DNA of 64,000 nt. It comes from Streptomyces werraensis (GTDB lineage Bacteria; Actinomycetota; Actinomycetes; Streptomycetales; Streptomycetaceae). A model generated the notes under the pieces. The model had not been told where the DNA came from. It did no database searches and saw only the letters and a list, made by a program, of their open reading frames with translations. Below, in pieces: positions 34,291 to 44,700 of the stretch. Made by a program: the position numbers and the translations under genes. Where the stretch lies: positions 49,181-113,180 of the forward strand of contig BNBX01000016.1 in assembly GCA_014656175.1 (NCBI GenBank). The letters run 5' to 3'. Each line of letters starts with the position of its first letter. Position 1 is the stretch's first letter.

Positions 34291-36012
34291 GTGACGCAGG
34301 ACCACCCAAGCGACAAGGACTCCACGGCAGGCCCGCTGCCCGGCTCCGAAGCGGGCCTGCCCGGCCGGAACAGGCCCCGCACCGACTGGGTGGTGTTCGG
34401 GGTCACCGCCGCGCTCACCCTGGCCTTCGTCCTGTGGGGAGCCGTCTGGACGGACTCGCTGGAAGACGTCTCGGCCGACCTGCTGGGCGGACTGATGCAC
34501 AACGGCGGCTGGGGCTTCGTGCTGGCCGCCTCCGGCTTCGTCGTCTTCGCCCTGTGGCTGGCCGCCAGCCGCTACGGCCGGATCACGCTCGGCGCCGAGG
34601 GCGAGGAGCCGGAGTTCCGGACGGTGTCCTGGATCGCCATGATGTTCAGCGCCGGCATGGGCATCGGCCTGATGTTCTGGGGCGTGAGCGAACCGCTCGC
34701 GCACTTCGACACCCCGCCGCCCGGCACCGGCCCGCAGGACTCGGGCGACCGGATGGCGACGGCCATGGCCACCACGCTGTTCCACTGGACGCTCCACCCG
34801 TGGGCCATCTACGCCGTGGTCGGCCTCGCCATCGCCTACAGCACCTTCCGGCGCCGCCGCCGGCAGACCGTCAGCGCCGTGTTCACCCCGCTCATCGGCG
34901 AAAAGAACGCCAACGGCGCCGGCGGCCGGGTCATCGACGTCCTCGCCATCATCGCGACCGTCTTCGGCTCGGCGGCCTCCCTGGGCCTCGGCGCGCTGCA
35001 GATCGGCTCCGGCGTGGAGAAGCTCGACTGGCTGGACAAGGTCGGCACCGGCCTGCTGGTCTCCATCATCGCCGTGCTGACCGTGGCGTTCGTGGCGTCC
35101 GCGGTGTCCGGCGTGGAGAAGGGCATCCAGTGGCTGTCCAACACCAACATGGTGCTGGCGCTGGTCCTCGCCGTGTTCGTCTTCGTCGCGGGCCCCACCG
35201 TCCTCGTCCTCGACCTGCTGCCCACCTCGGTCTTCGCCTACCTCGGCGACCTGCCGGAGATGGCCGGCCGCACCGACATCAGCGGCGGCGAGGGCGTCGC
35301 CGACTGGCTGGGCAGCTGGACCGTCTTCTACTGGGCGTGGTGGATCTCCTGGACGCCGTTCGTCGGCATGTTCATCGCCCGCATCAGCCGCGGCCGGACC
35401 ATCCGTCAGTTCATCGGCGGTGTCATCCTCGTGCCCAGCGCGGTCAGCCTGGTCTGGTTCGCCATCTTCGGCGGCTCGGCGATGCGCCTGCAGGAGCAGA
35501 ACCGGCTCGGCGACGAGACCACCCCCGAGGGCCGGCTGTTCGCCGTGCTCCAGGAGTTCCCCGTCGCGACCGCCACCAGCCTGCTGGTGATGGTCCTCGT
35601 CGGCATCTTCTTCGTCTCGGGCGCCGACGCGGCCTCCGTCGTGATGGGCACCCTCTCGCAGAAAGGCTCCCTCGAACCCAGCCGCTGGGCCGTGGTGTTC
35701 TGGGGCGTGGTGACCGGTGCGGTGGCGGCCATCATGCTGATGGTCGGCAGCGGTCAGGGCGACGCCCTGACCGGTCTGCAGAACCTCACCATCCTCGCCG
35801 CGGCGCCGTTCGTCGTCGTCATGATCTTCATGTGCGTGGCACTCATGCGCGACCTGCGCCACGACCCGCTCGTCGTCCGCAACAAGATGGGCAACGAGGC
35901 GGTCGAACTCGCGGTCATCGAGGGGCACAAGAAGTACGACGGCGAGTTCGAGCTGCGCGTCGGACCCGGCCGCGGACCGGACGTCGAGGGCGACCCCATC
36001 GGCAAGCACTGA
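34291..36012 (+). CDS. BCCT-family betaine/choline/carnitine transporter
   Basis: 573-residue secondary transporter with 12 predicted helices. The BCCT core is recognisable in WIAMMFSAGMGIGLMFWGVSEPL (the glycine stretch of helix 3) and in WTVFYWAWWISWTPFVGMFIARISRGRTIR (aromatic choline-binding box and signature arginine loop). It imports a quaternary-ammonium compatible solute by ion symport, useful in osmotic stress. GTG 34291 follows GAAAGG. The cytosolic N-terminus is short and polar; the C-terminus (about 60 residues) is charged, as in osmosensing members. Confidence 0.94.
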   Translation: MTQDHPSDKDSTAGPLPGSEAGLPGRNRPRTDWVVFGVTAALTLAFVLWGAVWTDSLEDVSADLLGGLMHNGGWGFVLAASGFVVFALWLAASRYGRITLGAEGEEPEFRTVSWIAMMFSAGMGIGLMFWGVSEPLAHFDTPPPGTGPQDSGDRMATAMATTLFHWTLHPWAIYAVVGLAIAYSTFRRRRRQTVSAVFTPLIGEKNANGAGGRVIDVLAIIATVFGSAASLGLGALQIGSGVEKLDWLDKVGTGLLVSIIAVLTVAFVASAVSGVEKGIQWLSNTNMVLALVLAVFVFVAGPTVLVLDLLPTSVFAYLGDLPEMAGRTDISGGEGVADWLGSWTVFYWAWWISWTPFVGMFIARISRGRTIRQFIGGVILVPSAVSLVWFAIFGGSAMRLQEQNRLGDETTPEGRLFAVLQEFPVATATSLLVMVLVGIFFVSGADAASVVMGTLSQKGSLEPSRWAVVFWGVVTGAVAAIMLMVGSGQGDALTGLQNLTILAAAPFVVVMIFMCVALMRDLRHDPLVVRNKMGNEAVELAVIEGHKKYDGEFELRVGPGRGPDVEGDPIGKH

Positions 36013-36034
36013 CCCCGCGAGGGGCATGTGGTGA

Positions 36035-36065
36035 CGCGGGGCGGGCGCCCGACGCCCGCCCCGCG
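36035..36065. terminator. bidirectional terminator between BCCT and D-amino acid oxidase genes
   Basis: A perfect 13-bp GC stem (36035-36047 with 36053-36065) around CCCGA lies between convergent genes, ending 2 nt before the oxidase stop. Confidence 0.85.
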
Positions 36066-36067
36066 CC

Positions 36068-37021
36068 TCACGCCGCGGCCAGCCCCGCCGCCCGACGCGC
36101 GCACCCCCAGGCCACGGTGACGCCCGCGCCGCCGTGGCCGTAGTTGTGCACCAGCACCCGCCGGTCGGGCAGCCGGGTGCGCTCCAGCCGGACCGCGTCC
36201 CGCGCGGGCCTCAGCCCCACCCGGTGCTCCAGCACACGGGCATCGGCGATCTCCGGGCGCAGCGCCGCGCACCGCCGTACGATCGCCTCGGCCGCCGCCG
36301 GGTCCGGCCGGTCGGACCACACGTCCTCCTCGGCCGTGCCGCCCAGCAGCAGCCGCCCCGGCTGCGGGAAGAAGTACGCCATCGACCCGTCCGCGCCCTC
36401 GGTCACCATCCAGGTGCGGATCCCCGGGTTCTCCACGACCACCAGCTGACCGCGCACCGGCCGCACCGACGGGTCCGGCACCAGCTCCCGCGCCGCCAGC
36501 CCCGTGCAGTTGACCACCACCGGCGCGTCGGCCTCCGCCAGATCCGCCACCGCACGCGTCTCCACCGTGCCGCCCGCCGCCGTCAACCGGTCGCGCAAAT
36601 ACGGCAGATGGGCCAGCATGTCGATCAGCGGCAGTCGAGCCCACAGCCCCCGGCCGCCCGGGTACTCGGCCTCCGTCGCCGGACGCAGCCCCGGCAGCCG
36701 CGCGGCGGCCCACCCCCCGACCTCGTCCATCGGCGTCTCGCCCAGTACCCCCTCGACCATCCGTACGCCCGTGGCCTCCGGCCGCAGCGCCAGCTCCTCG
36801 TAGACACCGAGCGATTCCAGCGCCCACGCCCGCGCCGCCTCCGGGGGATCGATGCGGTACGGCCACCACAGGGCGCCCGCGACCGCCGAGGTGGTCGCCC
36901 CGACCGGGTCCCGCGTCCACAGCCGCACCCGTACGCCCCGCTCGGCGAGGACCACCGCCGTGGTCAGCCCGGTCACCCCGCCGCCCACCACCACGACACC
37001 GTCGTCCGTCTCGCTTCCCAT
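36068..37021 (-). CDS. D-amino acid oxidase-like FAD enzyme
   Basis: 317-residue flavoprotein that oxidises D-amino acids to keto acids, ammonia and peroxide. The FAD motif is VVVVGGGVTGLTTAVVLAERG at the N-terminus; PVVVNCTGLAARELV is the second nucleotide-contact loop; RPVRGQLVVVENPG and YFFPQPGRLLLGGT contain the conserved Arg and aromatic substrate residues; the C-terminal VHNYGHGGAGVTVAWGCA is the DAO signature. No export signal, so cytosolic. Possible substrates come from peptidoglycan turnover or the adjacent secreted peptidases; this is inference. Confidence 0.93.
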   Translation of the reverse strand: MGSETDDGVVVVGGGVTGLTTAVVLAERGVRVRLWTRDPVGATTSAVAGALWWPYRIDPPEAARAWALESLGVYEELALRPEATGVRMVEGVLGETPMDEVGGWAAARLPGLRPATEAEYPGGRGLWARLPLIDMLAHLPYLRDRLTAAGGTVETRAVADLAEADAPVVVNCTGLAARELVPDPSVRPVRGQLVVVENPGIRTWMVTEGADGSMAYFFPQPGRLLLGGTAEEDVWSDRPDPAAAEAIVRRCAALRPEIADARVLEHRVGLRPARDAVRLERTRLPDRRVLVHNYGHGGAGVTVAWGCARRAAGLAAA

Positions 37022-37074
37022 CCGGCGGACGGTAGCGGATGTCCGCGCGGGTGCTCGTGACCGGCCCGGGTGGG

Positions 37075-37080
37075 AATACT
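37075..37080 (+). promoter_or_regulatory. -10 box AATACT of a probable leaderless transcript
   Basis: Hexamer close to TATACT ending 6 nt before ATG 37087, with no Shine-Dalgarno sequence. Confidence 0.45.
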
Positions 37081-37086
37081 CACGGC

Positions 37087-38109
37087 ATGTCTGCCGAGTA
37101 CGCGACCTTCGGCCTGGCGCCGGCGACCCGCCCCGGGGGGCTCCTCGCCGGCGGTGACTTCCAAGTGCACCGCGACTTCGTCGACTTCGTCGTCGACGGA
37201 CGCCCTCTCCTGCACCGCCTGTCCGACCTGGACGCCGTCTCCCCGCTCGCCTCCGACGTGCCGCCGTCCCTCTTCACCGCCCAGGTCCGCAGCCTGCTGC
37301 TGGAGACCGGCGCGCCCCTGCCCGACGGCCGGTACGTCGTCTACGGCTGCCCCGAGTGCGAAGAGCTCGCCTGCGGCGCCGTGACCGCCGTCATCGAGCG
37401 GGACGGCGAGGACGTCATCTGGCGGGACTTCGCCTGGCAGACCGGTGACCGGGCCGACCTGGAGCGCGACGGCCACCACGGGGTGGGCCCGTTCCGTTTC
37501 CGTGGCGACGAGTACCGCGCGGCCCTGACCGCCCTCCTGGACGGCGACCTCCCCGGCAGCCGCCGCCGCGTCCTGCTCATCGGCGCCCATGCGGCCCTCC
37601 TCGCCCGGCCGGCCGCCGCCCTGCGCACCATCGGCATCGGCGCCGACATCGCCCAGAGCGCCGACGGCGTCACCGCCGACGAGCTCCGCTCCTACGGCGC
37701 CGTGTTGTTCGGCCGCTCGGTCCCCGCGCGGGAACGCGACGCCGTGCGCCGGGCGCTGGCCGGCGCGGGGGCGGACGTCCCTTGCGTCGACGCGCTCGCG
37801 CCCGTCGTCCCGCTGCTGGTCGCGCAGGCCGAACAGGCCTTGGAGACGGGCCGGGACGGCCACCGGCGGCTGACGGACCTGACCGTGGCCGGCGGCGCCG
37901 CCGAGTTCGAGGTGGTCACCGCCTGCCGCGTCCGCCTCACCGCGCACCGTGTCGACCGCCTCTCCCGTGCCCGCAGCCGGGACCTCTTCGACGCGGTCCT
38001 CGAACCCGGCCGGCACCGCGTCCCGCTGGACCCGCCGGCGGTCAGGGGCGAGGCGTACCTGGTGGCCCGTACCGCCGGAACGGTGCTGGTCACCGCCGTC
38101 CGCCCCTGA
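37087..38109 (+). CDS. hypothetical protein, two-part, conserved in appearance
   Basis: 340 residues, no signal peptide or membrane helix. The N-terminal part (about 1-150) has GDFQVHRDFVDFVVDGRPLLHRL, a CPECEELACGAVTAVIERDG stretch with three Cys, and VIWRDFAWQTGD; this resembles small actinobacterial proteins of unknown function. The C-terminal part (about 160-340) contains RRRVLLIGAHAALLARPAAALRTIGIGAD, which might be a Rossmann-like strand-turn-helix, so the protein is sometimes called oxidoreductase, but no complete cofactor motif is present. I do not recognise a function. The close -10 box suggests leaderless translation. Confidence 0.6.
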   Translation: MSAEYATFGLAPATRPGGLLAGGDFQVHRDFVDFVVDGRPLLHRLSDLDAVSPLASDVPPSLFTAQVRSLLLETGAPLPDGRYVVYGCPECEELACGAVTAVIERDGEDVIWRDFAWQTGDRADLERDGHHGVGPFRFRGDEYRAALTALLDGDLPGSRRRVLLIGAHAALLARPAAALRTIGIGADIAQSADGVTADELRSYGAVLFGRSVPARERDAVRRALAGAGADVPCVDALAPVVPLLVAQAEQALETGRDGHRRLTDLTVAGGAAEFEVVTACRVRLTAHRVDRLSRARSRDLFDAVLEPGRHRVPLDPPAVRGEAYLVARTAGTVLVTAVRP

Positions 38110-38159
38110 CCGGCCCGGAGCCTTCACGCCGGCGCCGAGGCTCTAGGATCGGCGGTCTG

Positions 38160-39800
<1,641 letters not shown>

Positions 39801-39803
39801 GCC

Positions 39804-39835
39804 GGTCCCGGGCCCGCGCACGGGGGCCCGGGACC
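39804..39835. terminator. bidirectional terminator between ABC-F and tex
   Basis: A perfect 12-bp stem (39804-39815 with 39824-39835) and 8-nt loop between convergent genes. Confidence 0.85.
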
Positions 39836-39847
39836 ACGCTCCACCGC

Positions 39848-42220
39848 TCAGCGGCGGCCGCTCTTCGGGTCCAGCAGACCCGCGCGGCGCAGGGCGTCGG
39901 CCATCGCGCTGTTGGCCGGGGCGGACGCCTGCCGGGCACCGCCGCGGCCGTCCTGGCGCTGCCGGCCGCCCTGGCGCTGCTGCGGAGGACGCCCGCCGCG
40001 CTGCCGGCGCTCACCGTCCTCCTGCCCGCTGCGCGGGGCGGCCTCGTCGTCCAGACGCAGCGTCAGTGAGATCCGCTTGCGCGGGATGTCGACGTCGAGC
40101 ACCTTGACCTGGACGATGTCGCCCGGTTTCACCACGTCCCGCGGGTCCTTGACGAACGTCTTCGACATCGCGGAGACGTGCACCAGGCCGTCCTGGTGGA
40201 CGCCGACGTCGACGAACGCGCCGAAAGCGGCCACGTTCGTCACCACGCCTTCCAGGATCATCCCGGAGGACAGGTCGGAGATCTTCTCCACACCCTCCTT
40301 GAAGGCAGCGGTCCTGAACGCCGGACGCGGGTCACGTCCGGGCTTCTCCAGCTCCTTGAGGATGTCGGACACGGTGGGCAGACCGAAGGTGTCGTCCACG
40401 AAGTCCTGCGGGCGCAGCGAGCGCAGCACCGCCGTGTTGCCGACGAGCGAGGCCACCTCCTGCCCGGTGGTCTTCACCATCCGCCGCACCACCGGGTACG
40501 CCTCCGGGTGCACGCTGGACGCGTCCAGCGGGTCGTCGCCCCCGCGGATCCGCAGGAAGCCCGCGCACTGCTCGTACGCCTTCGGGCCCAGCCGGGCCAC
40601 CTTCTTCAGCTCGGAGCGGGACCTGAAGGGGCCGTTGGAGTCGCGGTGCGCCACGATGTTCTCGGCGAGACCGGAGGAGATGCCGGACACCCGGGCGAGG
40701 AGCGGGGCGGACGCGGTGTTGACGTCCACGCCCACGCCGTTCACACAGTCCTCCACCACCGCGTCCAGCGAACGCGACAGCTTCACCTCGGACAGGTCGT
40801 GCTGGTACTGGCCGACGCCGATCGACTTCGGGTCGATCTTCACCAGCTCGGCCAGCGGGTCCTGCAGGCGCCGCGCGATGGACACCGCGCCGCGCAGCGA
40901 CACGTCCATGTCCGGCAGCTCCTGCGAGGCGAACGCGGACGCCGAGTACACGGAGGCGCCCGCCTCGGACACCATCACCTTCGTCAGCTTCAGCTCAGGG
41001 TGCTTGGCGATGAGTTCGCCGGCGAGCTTGTCGGTCTCGCGCGACGCCGTGCCGTTGCCGATGGCGATCAGCTCGACCGCGTGCTCCTTCGCGAGCCGGG
41101 CCAGCTTGGCGATCGCCTCGTCCCAGCGGTTCGCCGGGACGTGCGGGTGGATCACGTCCGTGGCGACGACCTTGCCGGTCGCGTCGACCACGGCGACCTT
41201 CACACCCGTGCGGAAACCGGGATCCAGGCCGAGCGTCGCGCGCGTCCCGGCCGGGGCGGCCAGCAGCAGGTCGCGCAGGTTGGCGGCGAAGACCCGCACC
41301 GCCTCGTCCTCGGCGGCGGTGCGCAGCCGCAGGCGGAGGTCGATGCCCAGGTGCACCAGGATGCGCGTGCGCCAGGCCCAGCGGACCGTGTCCAGCAGCC
41401 ACTTGTCACCCGGCCGGCCCCGGTCCGCGATCCCGAACTTGTGGGCGACGATGCCCTCGTACGAGGAGGGGCCGTCGGTGGGCTCCTCCGGCTCCAGGAC
41501 GAGGTCGAGGACCTCCTCCTTCTCGCCGCGCAGCATCGCCAGCACCCGGTGCGAGGGCAGCTCCGTGAACGGCTCGGAGAAGTCGAAGTAGTCGGCGAAC
41601 TTGGCGCCCGCCTCCTCCTTGCCCTCACGCACCTTCGCCGCCAGCCGCCCGCGCACCCACATGCGCTCGCGCAGCTCGCCGATCAGGTCCGCGTCCTCGG
41701 AGAAACGCTCGGTGAGGATGGCGCGGGCGCCGTCCAGCGCGGCCTGCGGATCCGCGACGCCCTTCTCCGCGTCCACGAACGCGGCGGCCGCGGCGAGCGG
41801 CTCCACACCGGGATCGGCGAGCAGCCCCTCCGCCAGCGGCTCCAGACCCGCCTCACGGGCGATCTGCGCCTTGGTGCGCCGCTTGGGCTTGAACGGCAGG
41901 TAGATGTCCTCCAGGCGCGCCTTGGTCTCCGCGCCGCGGATGCGGGCCTCGAGCTCCTCGGTGAGCTTGCCCTGCTCACGCACCGAGTCGAGGATCGCCG
42001 TGCGGCGCTCCTCCAGCTCCCGCAGATAGCGCAGCCGCTCCTCGATCGTGCGCAGCTGCGCATCGTCGAGCATCTCGGTCGCTTCCTTGCGGTAGCGGGC
42101 GATGAAGGGCACCGTCGAACCGCCGTCGAGCAGTTCCACAGCGGCCCTGACCTGCCGCTCCCGTACGCCGAGTTCCTCGGCGATCCTGCCTTCGATGGAC
42201 CCTGCGAGGGGTGTCGTCAC
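39848..42220 (-). CDS. tex: Tex-family S1 RNA-binding transcription accessory protein
   Basis: 790 residues. Order: N-terminal helical region with IEGRIAEELGVRERQVRAAVELLDGGSTVPFIARYRKE (Tex signature), a YqgF/RNase H-like central domain with LGLDPGFRTGVKVAVVDATG, the helix-hairpin-helix pair VNTASAPLLARVSGISSGLAENIV, and a C-terminal S1 domain (about 640-710; GMILEGVVTNVAAFGAFVDVGVHQDGLVHVS). The last 80 residues are an Arg/Gln/Gly-rich tail, probably disordered RNA-binding. GTG 42220 follows GGGAA. Tex binds RNA and RNA polymerase and affects transcription and stress tolerance; precise role in Streptomyces is unknown. Confidence 0.95.
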   Translation of the reverse strand: MTTPLAGSIEGRIAEELGVRERQVRAAVELLDGGSTVPFIARYRKEATEMLDDAQLRTIEERLRYLRELEERRTAILDSVREQGKLTEELEARIRGAETKARLEDIYLPFKPKRRTKAQIAREAGLEPLAEGLLADPGVEPLAAAAAFVDAEKGVADPQAALDGARAILTERFSEDADLIGELRERMWVRGRLAAKVREGKEEAGAKFADYFDFSEPFTELPSHRVLAMLRGEKEEVLDLVLEPEEPTDGPSSYEGIVAHKFGIADRGRPGDKWLLDTVRWAWRTRILVHLGIDLRLRLRTAAEDEAVRVFAANLRDLLLAAPAGTRATLGLDPGFRTGVKVAVVDATGKVVATDVIHPHVPANRWDEAIAKLARLAKEHAVELIAIGNGTASRETDKLAGELIAKHPELKLTKVMVSEAGASVYSASAFASQELPDMDVSLRGAVSIARRLQDPLAELVKIDPKSIGVGQYQHDLSEVKLSRSLDAVVEDCVNGVGVDVNTASAPLLARVSGISSGLAENIVAHRDSNGPFRSRSELKKVARLGPKAYEQCAGFLRIRGGDDPLDASSVHPEAYPVVRRMVKTTGQEVASLVGNTAVLRSLRPQDFVDDTFGLPTVSDILKELEKPGRDPRPAFRTAAFKEGVEKISDLSSGMILEGVVTNVAAFGAFVDVGVHQDGLVHVSAMSKTFVKDPRDVVKPGDIVQVKVLDVDIPRKRISLTLRLDDEAAPRSGQEDGERRQRGGRPPQQRQGGRQRQDGRGGARQASAPANSAMADALRRAGLLDPKSGRR

Positions 42221-42325
42221 GTTCCCGTACCGCCTTCTCCACTGAGGTTGCGCGGCAATTGTGGCAGGTGACGACGACAATCGGGGATCAGGGCGGCGAC
42301 GCGCCCCGGGACCCCCCGGGCGGAC

Positions 42326-42457
42326 TCAGGCGCGCCGCCCGCGCGCGGTGGAGGACGCGCCGCCGAACAGCCGGGCGAGCGCCCGGAACGGCAGGGTCAC
42401 GACGGTGGCGACGGCGCCGCCGATCTGGCGCAGGACGTCTGCGATGGCACGGAACAC
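42326..42457 (-). CDS. 43-residue LPFR-type small protein
   Basis: A short gene starting at GTG 42457 behind GAAAGGGG. It encodes FRAIADVLRQIGGAVATVV followed by TLPFRALARLFGGAS and a basic tail: one amphipathic or membrane-touching helix, a conserved-looking LPFR motif, then Arg-rich end. Tiny LPFR-motif proteins are known in Streptomyces with no assigned role. Longer in-frame starts up to 42553 have no ribosome binding site. It lies between tex and the enoyl-CoA hydratase gene on the same strand. Confidence 0.65.
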   Translation of the reverse strand: MFRAIADVLRQIGGAVATVVTLPFRALARLFGGASSTARGRRA

Positions 42458-42521
42458 GTGGCTACCCCTTTCGTCGTCCGGCCCGTACGGCCGGACTCCC
42501 TTCGGGTACCTCTTCCACGCT

Positions 42522-43304
42522 TCAACATGCACGCGATGAGGACGCGCCCTCACGGGCGGACAGGCTCCAGGTGAAGCGCGGGGCCCTGCGCTCCAGGAAC
42601 GCCGTCACCCCCTCCCCGGTGTCGTCGCTCGCGGCGGCCGTCGTGTACCAGTGGTCGTCGCGGTCGGTGCGGCCGTCGGCGAACTCCTTCGCAGCCGCCT
42701 GCGTCAGCAGCGACCGGGACGCCAGGATCCCGGTGAACTCCGTGACCCGCGCGTCCAGCGCGCCCGCGGGCAGCACCTCGTCCACCAGCCCCGTGCGCAG
42801 CGCCCGTTCCGTGTCGATCAGCTCGCCCGAGAAGAGGAGGTACTTGGCGGTCGCGGGGCCCACCAGCGACACCAGCCGCCGGGTCGCGGAGGACGGGTAG
42901 ACGATGCCGAGCTTCGCCGGGGTCACCCCGAACCGCGCGCCCTCCTCGGCGAACCGCAGGTCGCAGGCGGCCGCGAGCTGCGCCCCGCCGCCCACGCAGT
43001 GGCCGCGCACGGCGGCCAGGGTCGGCTTGGGGAAGGCGGCGAGCGCCTCCTCGGCGGCCACGGCCAGCCGCTGCGCCTCCAGCGGCGAGCCCTGGAGCGT
43101 GGAGATGTCCGCTCCTGCGCAGAAGGTGCCGCCGTCGCCGGTGAGCACCAGCGCCCGCACGGCGGGGTCGTCCGCCAGCGCGCCGAGCAGCGGAGGCAGG
43201 GCGGCCCACATCGCGGCCGTCATCGCGTTCCGCTTCGCGGGATGACGGATGACGACCGTGGCGACCGAGTCGGTCACGCTGTGCAGCAGCTGCGGCTCCT
43301 CCAT
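42522..43304 (-). CDS. enoyl-CoA hydratase/isomerase family protein
   Basis: 260-residue crotonase-fold protein. Visible motifs: IRHPAKRNAMTAAMW near the N-terminus, DGGTFCAGADISTLQG (first oxyanion-hole strand) and GHCVGGGAQLAAACDLRFAEEGARFGVTPAKLGIVYP (second oxyanion loop and active-site region). The usual catalytic Glu pair is not clearly both present, so isomerase or another crotonase activity is possible. It is not in the fadB operon and stands alone; ATG 43304 begins MEEPQLLHSV. Confidence 0.9.
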   Translation of the reverse strand: MEEPQLLHSVTDSVATVVIRHPAKRNAMTAAMWAALPPLLGALADDPAVRALVLTGDGGTFCAGADISTLQGSPLEAQRLAVAAEEALAAFPKPTLAAVRGHCVGGGAQLAAACDLRFAEEGARFGVTPAKLGIVYPSSATRRLVSLVGPATAKYLLFSGELIDTERALRTGLVDEVLPAGALDARVTEFTGILASRSLLTQAAAKEFADGRTDRDDHWYTTAAASDDTGEGVTAFLERRAPRFTWSLSAREGASSSRAC

Positions 43305-43433
43305 GCGCCGGATGCTATCCGTCCCGGTCACGGCCCCAGGCGGCGGGCCGGGCCCCGGCGTTACGACCGCCGAGGGCGGGGGACACGGAGGAGCGGGAGC
43401 GTCGGGAAGGGGGGCGGAACCCGGGAGGCAGCC

Positions 43434-44015
43434 ATGGCCAGGTCCACCGGAGCGGCAGGCCCGCGGGGCGACACGGCGAAGCTGAACCGCAGTTTCGGCA
43501 TTCTCGCCCTGCTCGGGGTGATCCTCGTCGTCGCCGGGCTGATCGGCCTGATCTACACGGCCGCCGCCACGCTCACCACGATGCTGCTCTTCGGCTGGCT
43601 GCTGCTGGTCGGCGGGATCGTCGGGCTGCTGCACGCGGTGCAGGCGCGGCAGACGAACTTCTTCTGGCTGGGCGTGGTCGTCGCCGCCCTGAACATCGCG
43701 GCCGGCGTGGTCATCATCAAGACCCCGGAGGCCGCGGCGGAGGCGCTGACCATGTTCGCCGCGCTGCTGTTCCTGACGGGCGGGCTGTTCCGGCTGGTCG
43801 GCAGCCTGGTGGTGCGGGGCCCGCAGGTCGGCTGGACGCTGGTGCAGGGCGCCTTCGGACTGCTCCTCGGCATCCTCGTGCTGGCCACCTGGCCGAGCAG
43901 CAGCCAGTACGTCATCGGCACGTTCTTCTCGCTCTCCCTGCTGTTCGACGGGCTGGGACTGATCGCCACCGGCTACGGTGGCCGGCGCGTCGTGGGCATG
44001 GTCGCCGGCAAGTAG
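43434..44015 (+). CDS. HdeD/DUF308 family membrane protein
   Basis: 193 residues with about six predicted transmembrane helices arranged in pairs, beginning FGILALLGVILVVAGLIGLIY and ending FSLSLLFDGLGLIATGYGGRR. This is the HdeD (DUF308) pattern linked in enteric bacteria to acid resistance; in actinomycetes the role is undefined. ATG 43434 follows GGGAGG. Divergent from the enoyl-CoA hydratase gene and upstream of the anti-sigma-like ATPase. Confidence 0.88.
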   Translation: MARSTGAAGPRGDTAKLNRSFGILALLGVILVVAGLIGLIYTAAATLTTMLLFGWLLLVGGIVGLLHAVQARQTNFFWLGVVVAALNIAAGVVIIKTPEAAAEALTMFAALLFLTGGLFRLVGSLVVRGPQVGWTLVQGAFGLLLGILVLATWPSSSQYVIGTFFSLSLLFDGLGLIATGYGGRRVVGMVAGK

Positions 44016-44151
44016 CGAGCGCCGGAGAACGGAGAGGGGACAGAGCACCGGAACGGCACAGACCGGGCCTGAACGGTCCCGGGCCCGCCCAACCCGGGCA
44101 CGAACGGTCGGAAACGCTCGATATCCGCTGACTTGTGTTCAGTGCGGAAGG

Positions 44152-44643
44152 GTGAAGGCGATCGGTCCCAACACTCGACGTGTGGTGACAATCGAGCGTG
44201 AGGGTGGCGACCCACTGCCGTACGAAGGTGTCTGGCGGTTCACCGCCCCTGCCGTGGACGCCTCGGTGCCACAGGCCCGGCACGCCGTGCGGGACCTGCT
44301 GCTGCGGCAGGGGGTGCCGGTCGCGGACGACGTGGTGCAGGGGCTGCTGCTGATCGTCTCCGAGCTGGTCACCAACGCGGTCAAACACGCGGCGCTGCTG
44401 TCCCCCGTGCTCGCCGTCGAGGTCGCGGTGGGCGCGGACTGGATCCGGGTGTCCGTGGAGGACAACCACCCCTACCGCCCCACCGCCCTGGAGAACGACT
44501 ACGGCCGCACCGGCGGCCGGGGACTGCTCCTGGTACGCGAGATCACGCGCGAGGCCGGAGGGGCCTGCGAGGTGGAGCACACCTCCACCGGCGGCAAGGT
44601 GATCTGGGCCGCCCTGCCGCTCAAACCCGCGCGGACCTGCTGA
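44152..44643 (+). CDS. RsbW-like ATP-binding protein (HATPase_c, anti-sigma type)
   Basis: About 163 residues. A single GHKL ATPase domain: N box LLLIVSELVTNAVKHA, G1 box IRVSVEDNHPYRP (in place of the usual DDG) and G2 box GRTGGRGLLLVREIT. Such small proteins, abundant in Streptomyces, act as serine kinases or anti-sigma factors in partner-switching control. No anti-anti-sigma or phosphatase gene is adjacent. The start is uncertain: GTG 44152 lies directly on GGAAGG, and GTG 44182/44185 (VVTIEREGG) may be the true start. Confidence 0.8.
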   Translation: MKAIGPNTRRVVTIEREGGDPLPYEGVWRFTAPAVDASVPQARHAVRDLLLRQGVPVADDVVQGLLLIVSELVTNAVKHAALLSPVLAVEVAVGADWIRVSVEDNHPYRPTALENDYGRTGGRGLLLVREITREAGGACEVEHTSTGGKVIWAALPLKPARTC

Positions 44644-44700
44644 CCGCGCCGTACCGCGCCCCGCCCCTGACGGGACAGGACGCGCCGTACGGCACCGCCG

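Noticed and set aside
39912..41591. A 559-codon antisense frame over tex
   Set aside because: Ser/Thr/Arg-rich shadow translation without domain features.
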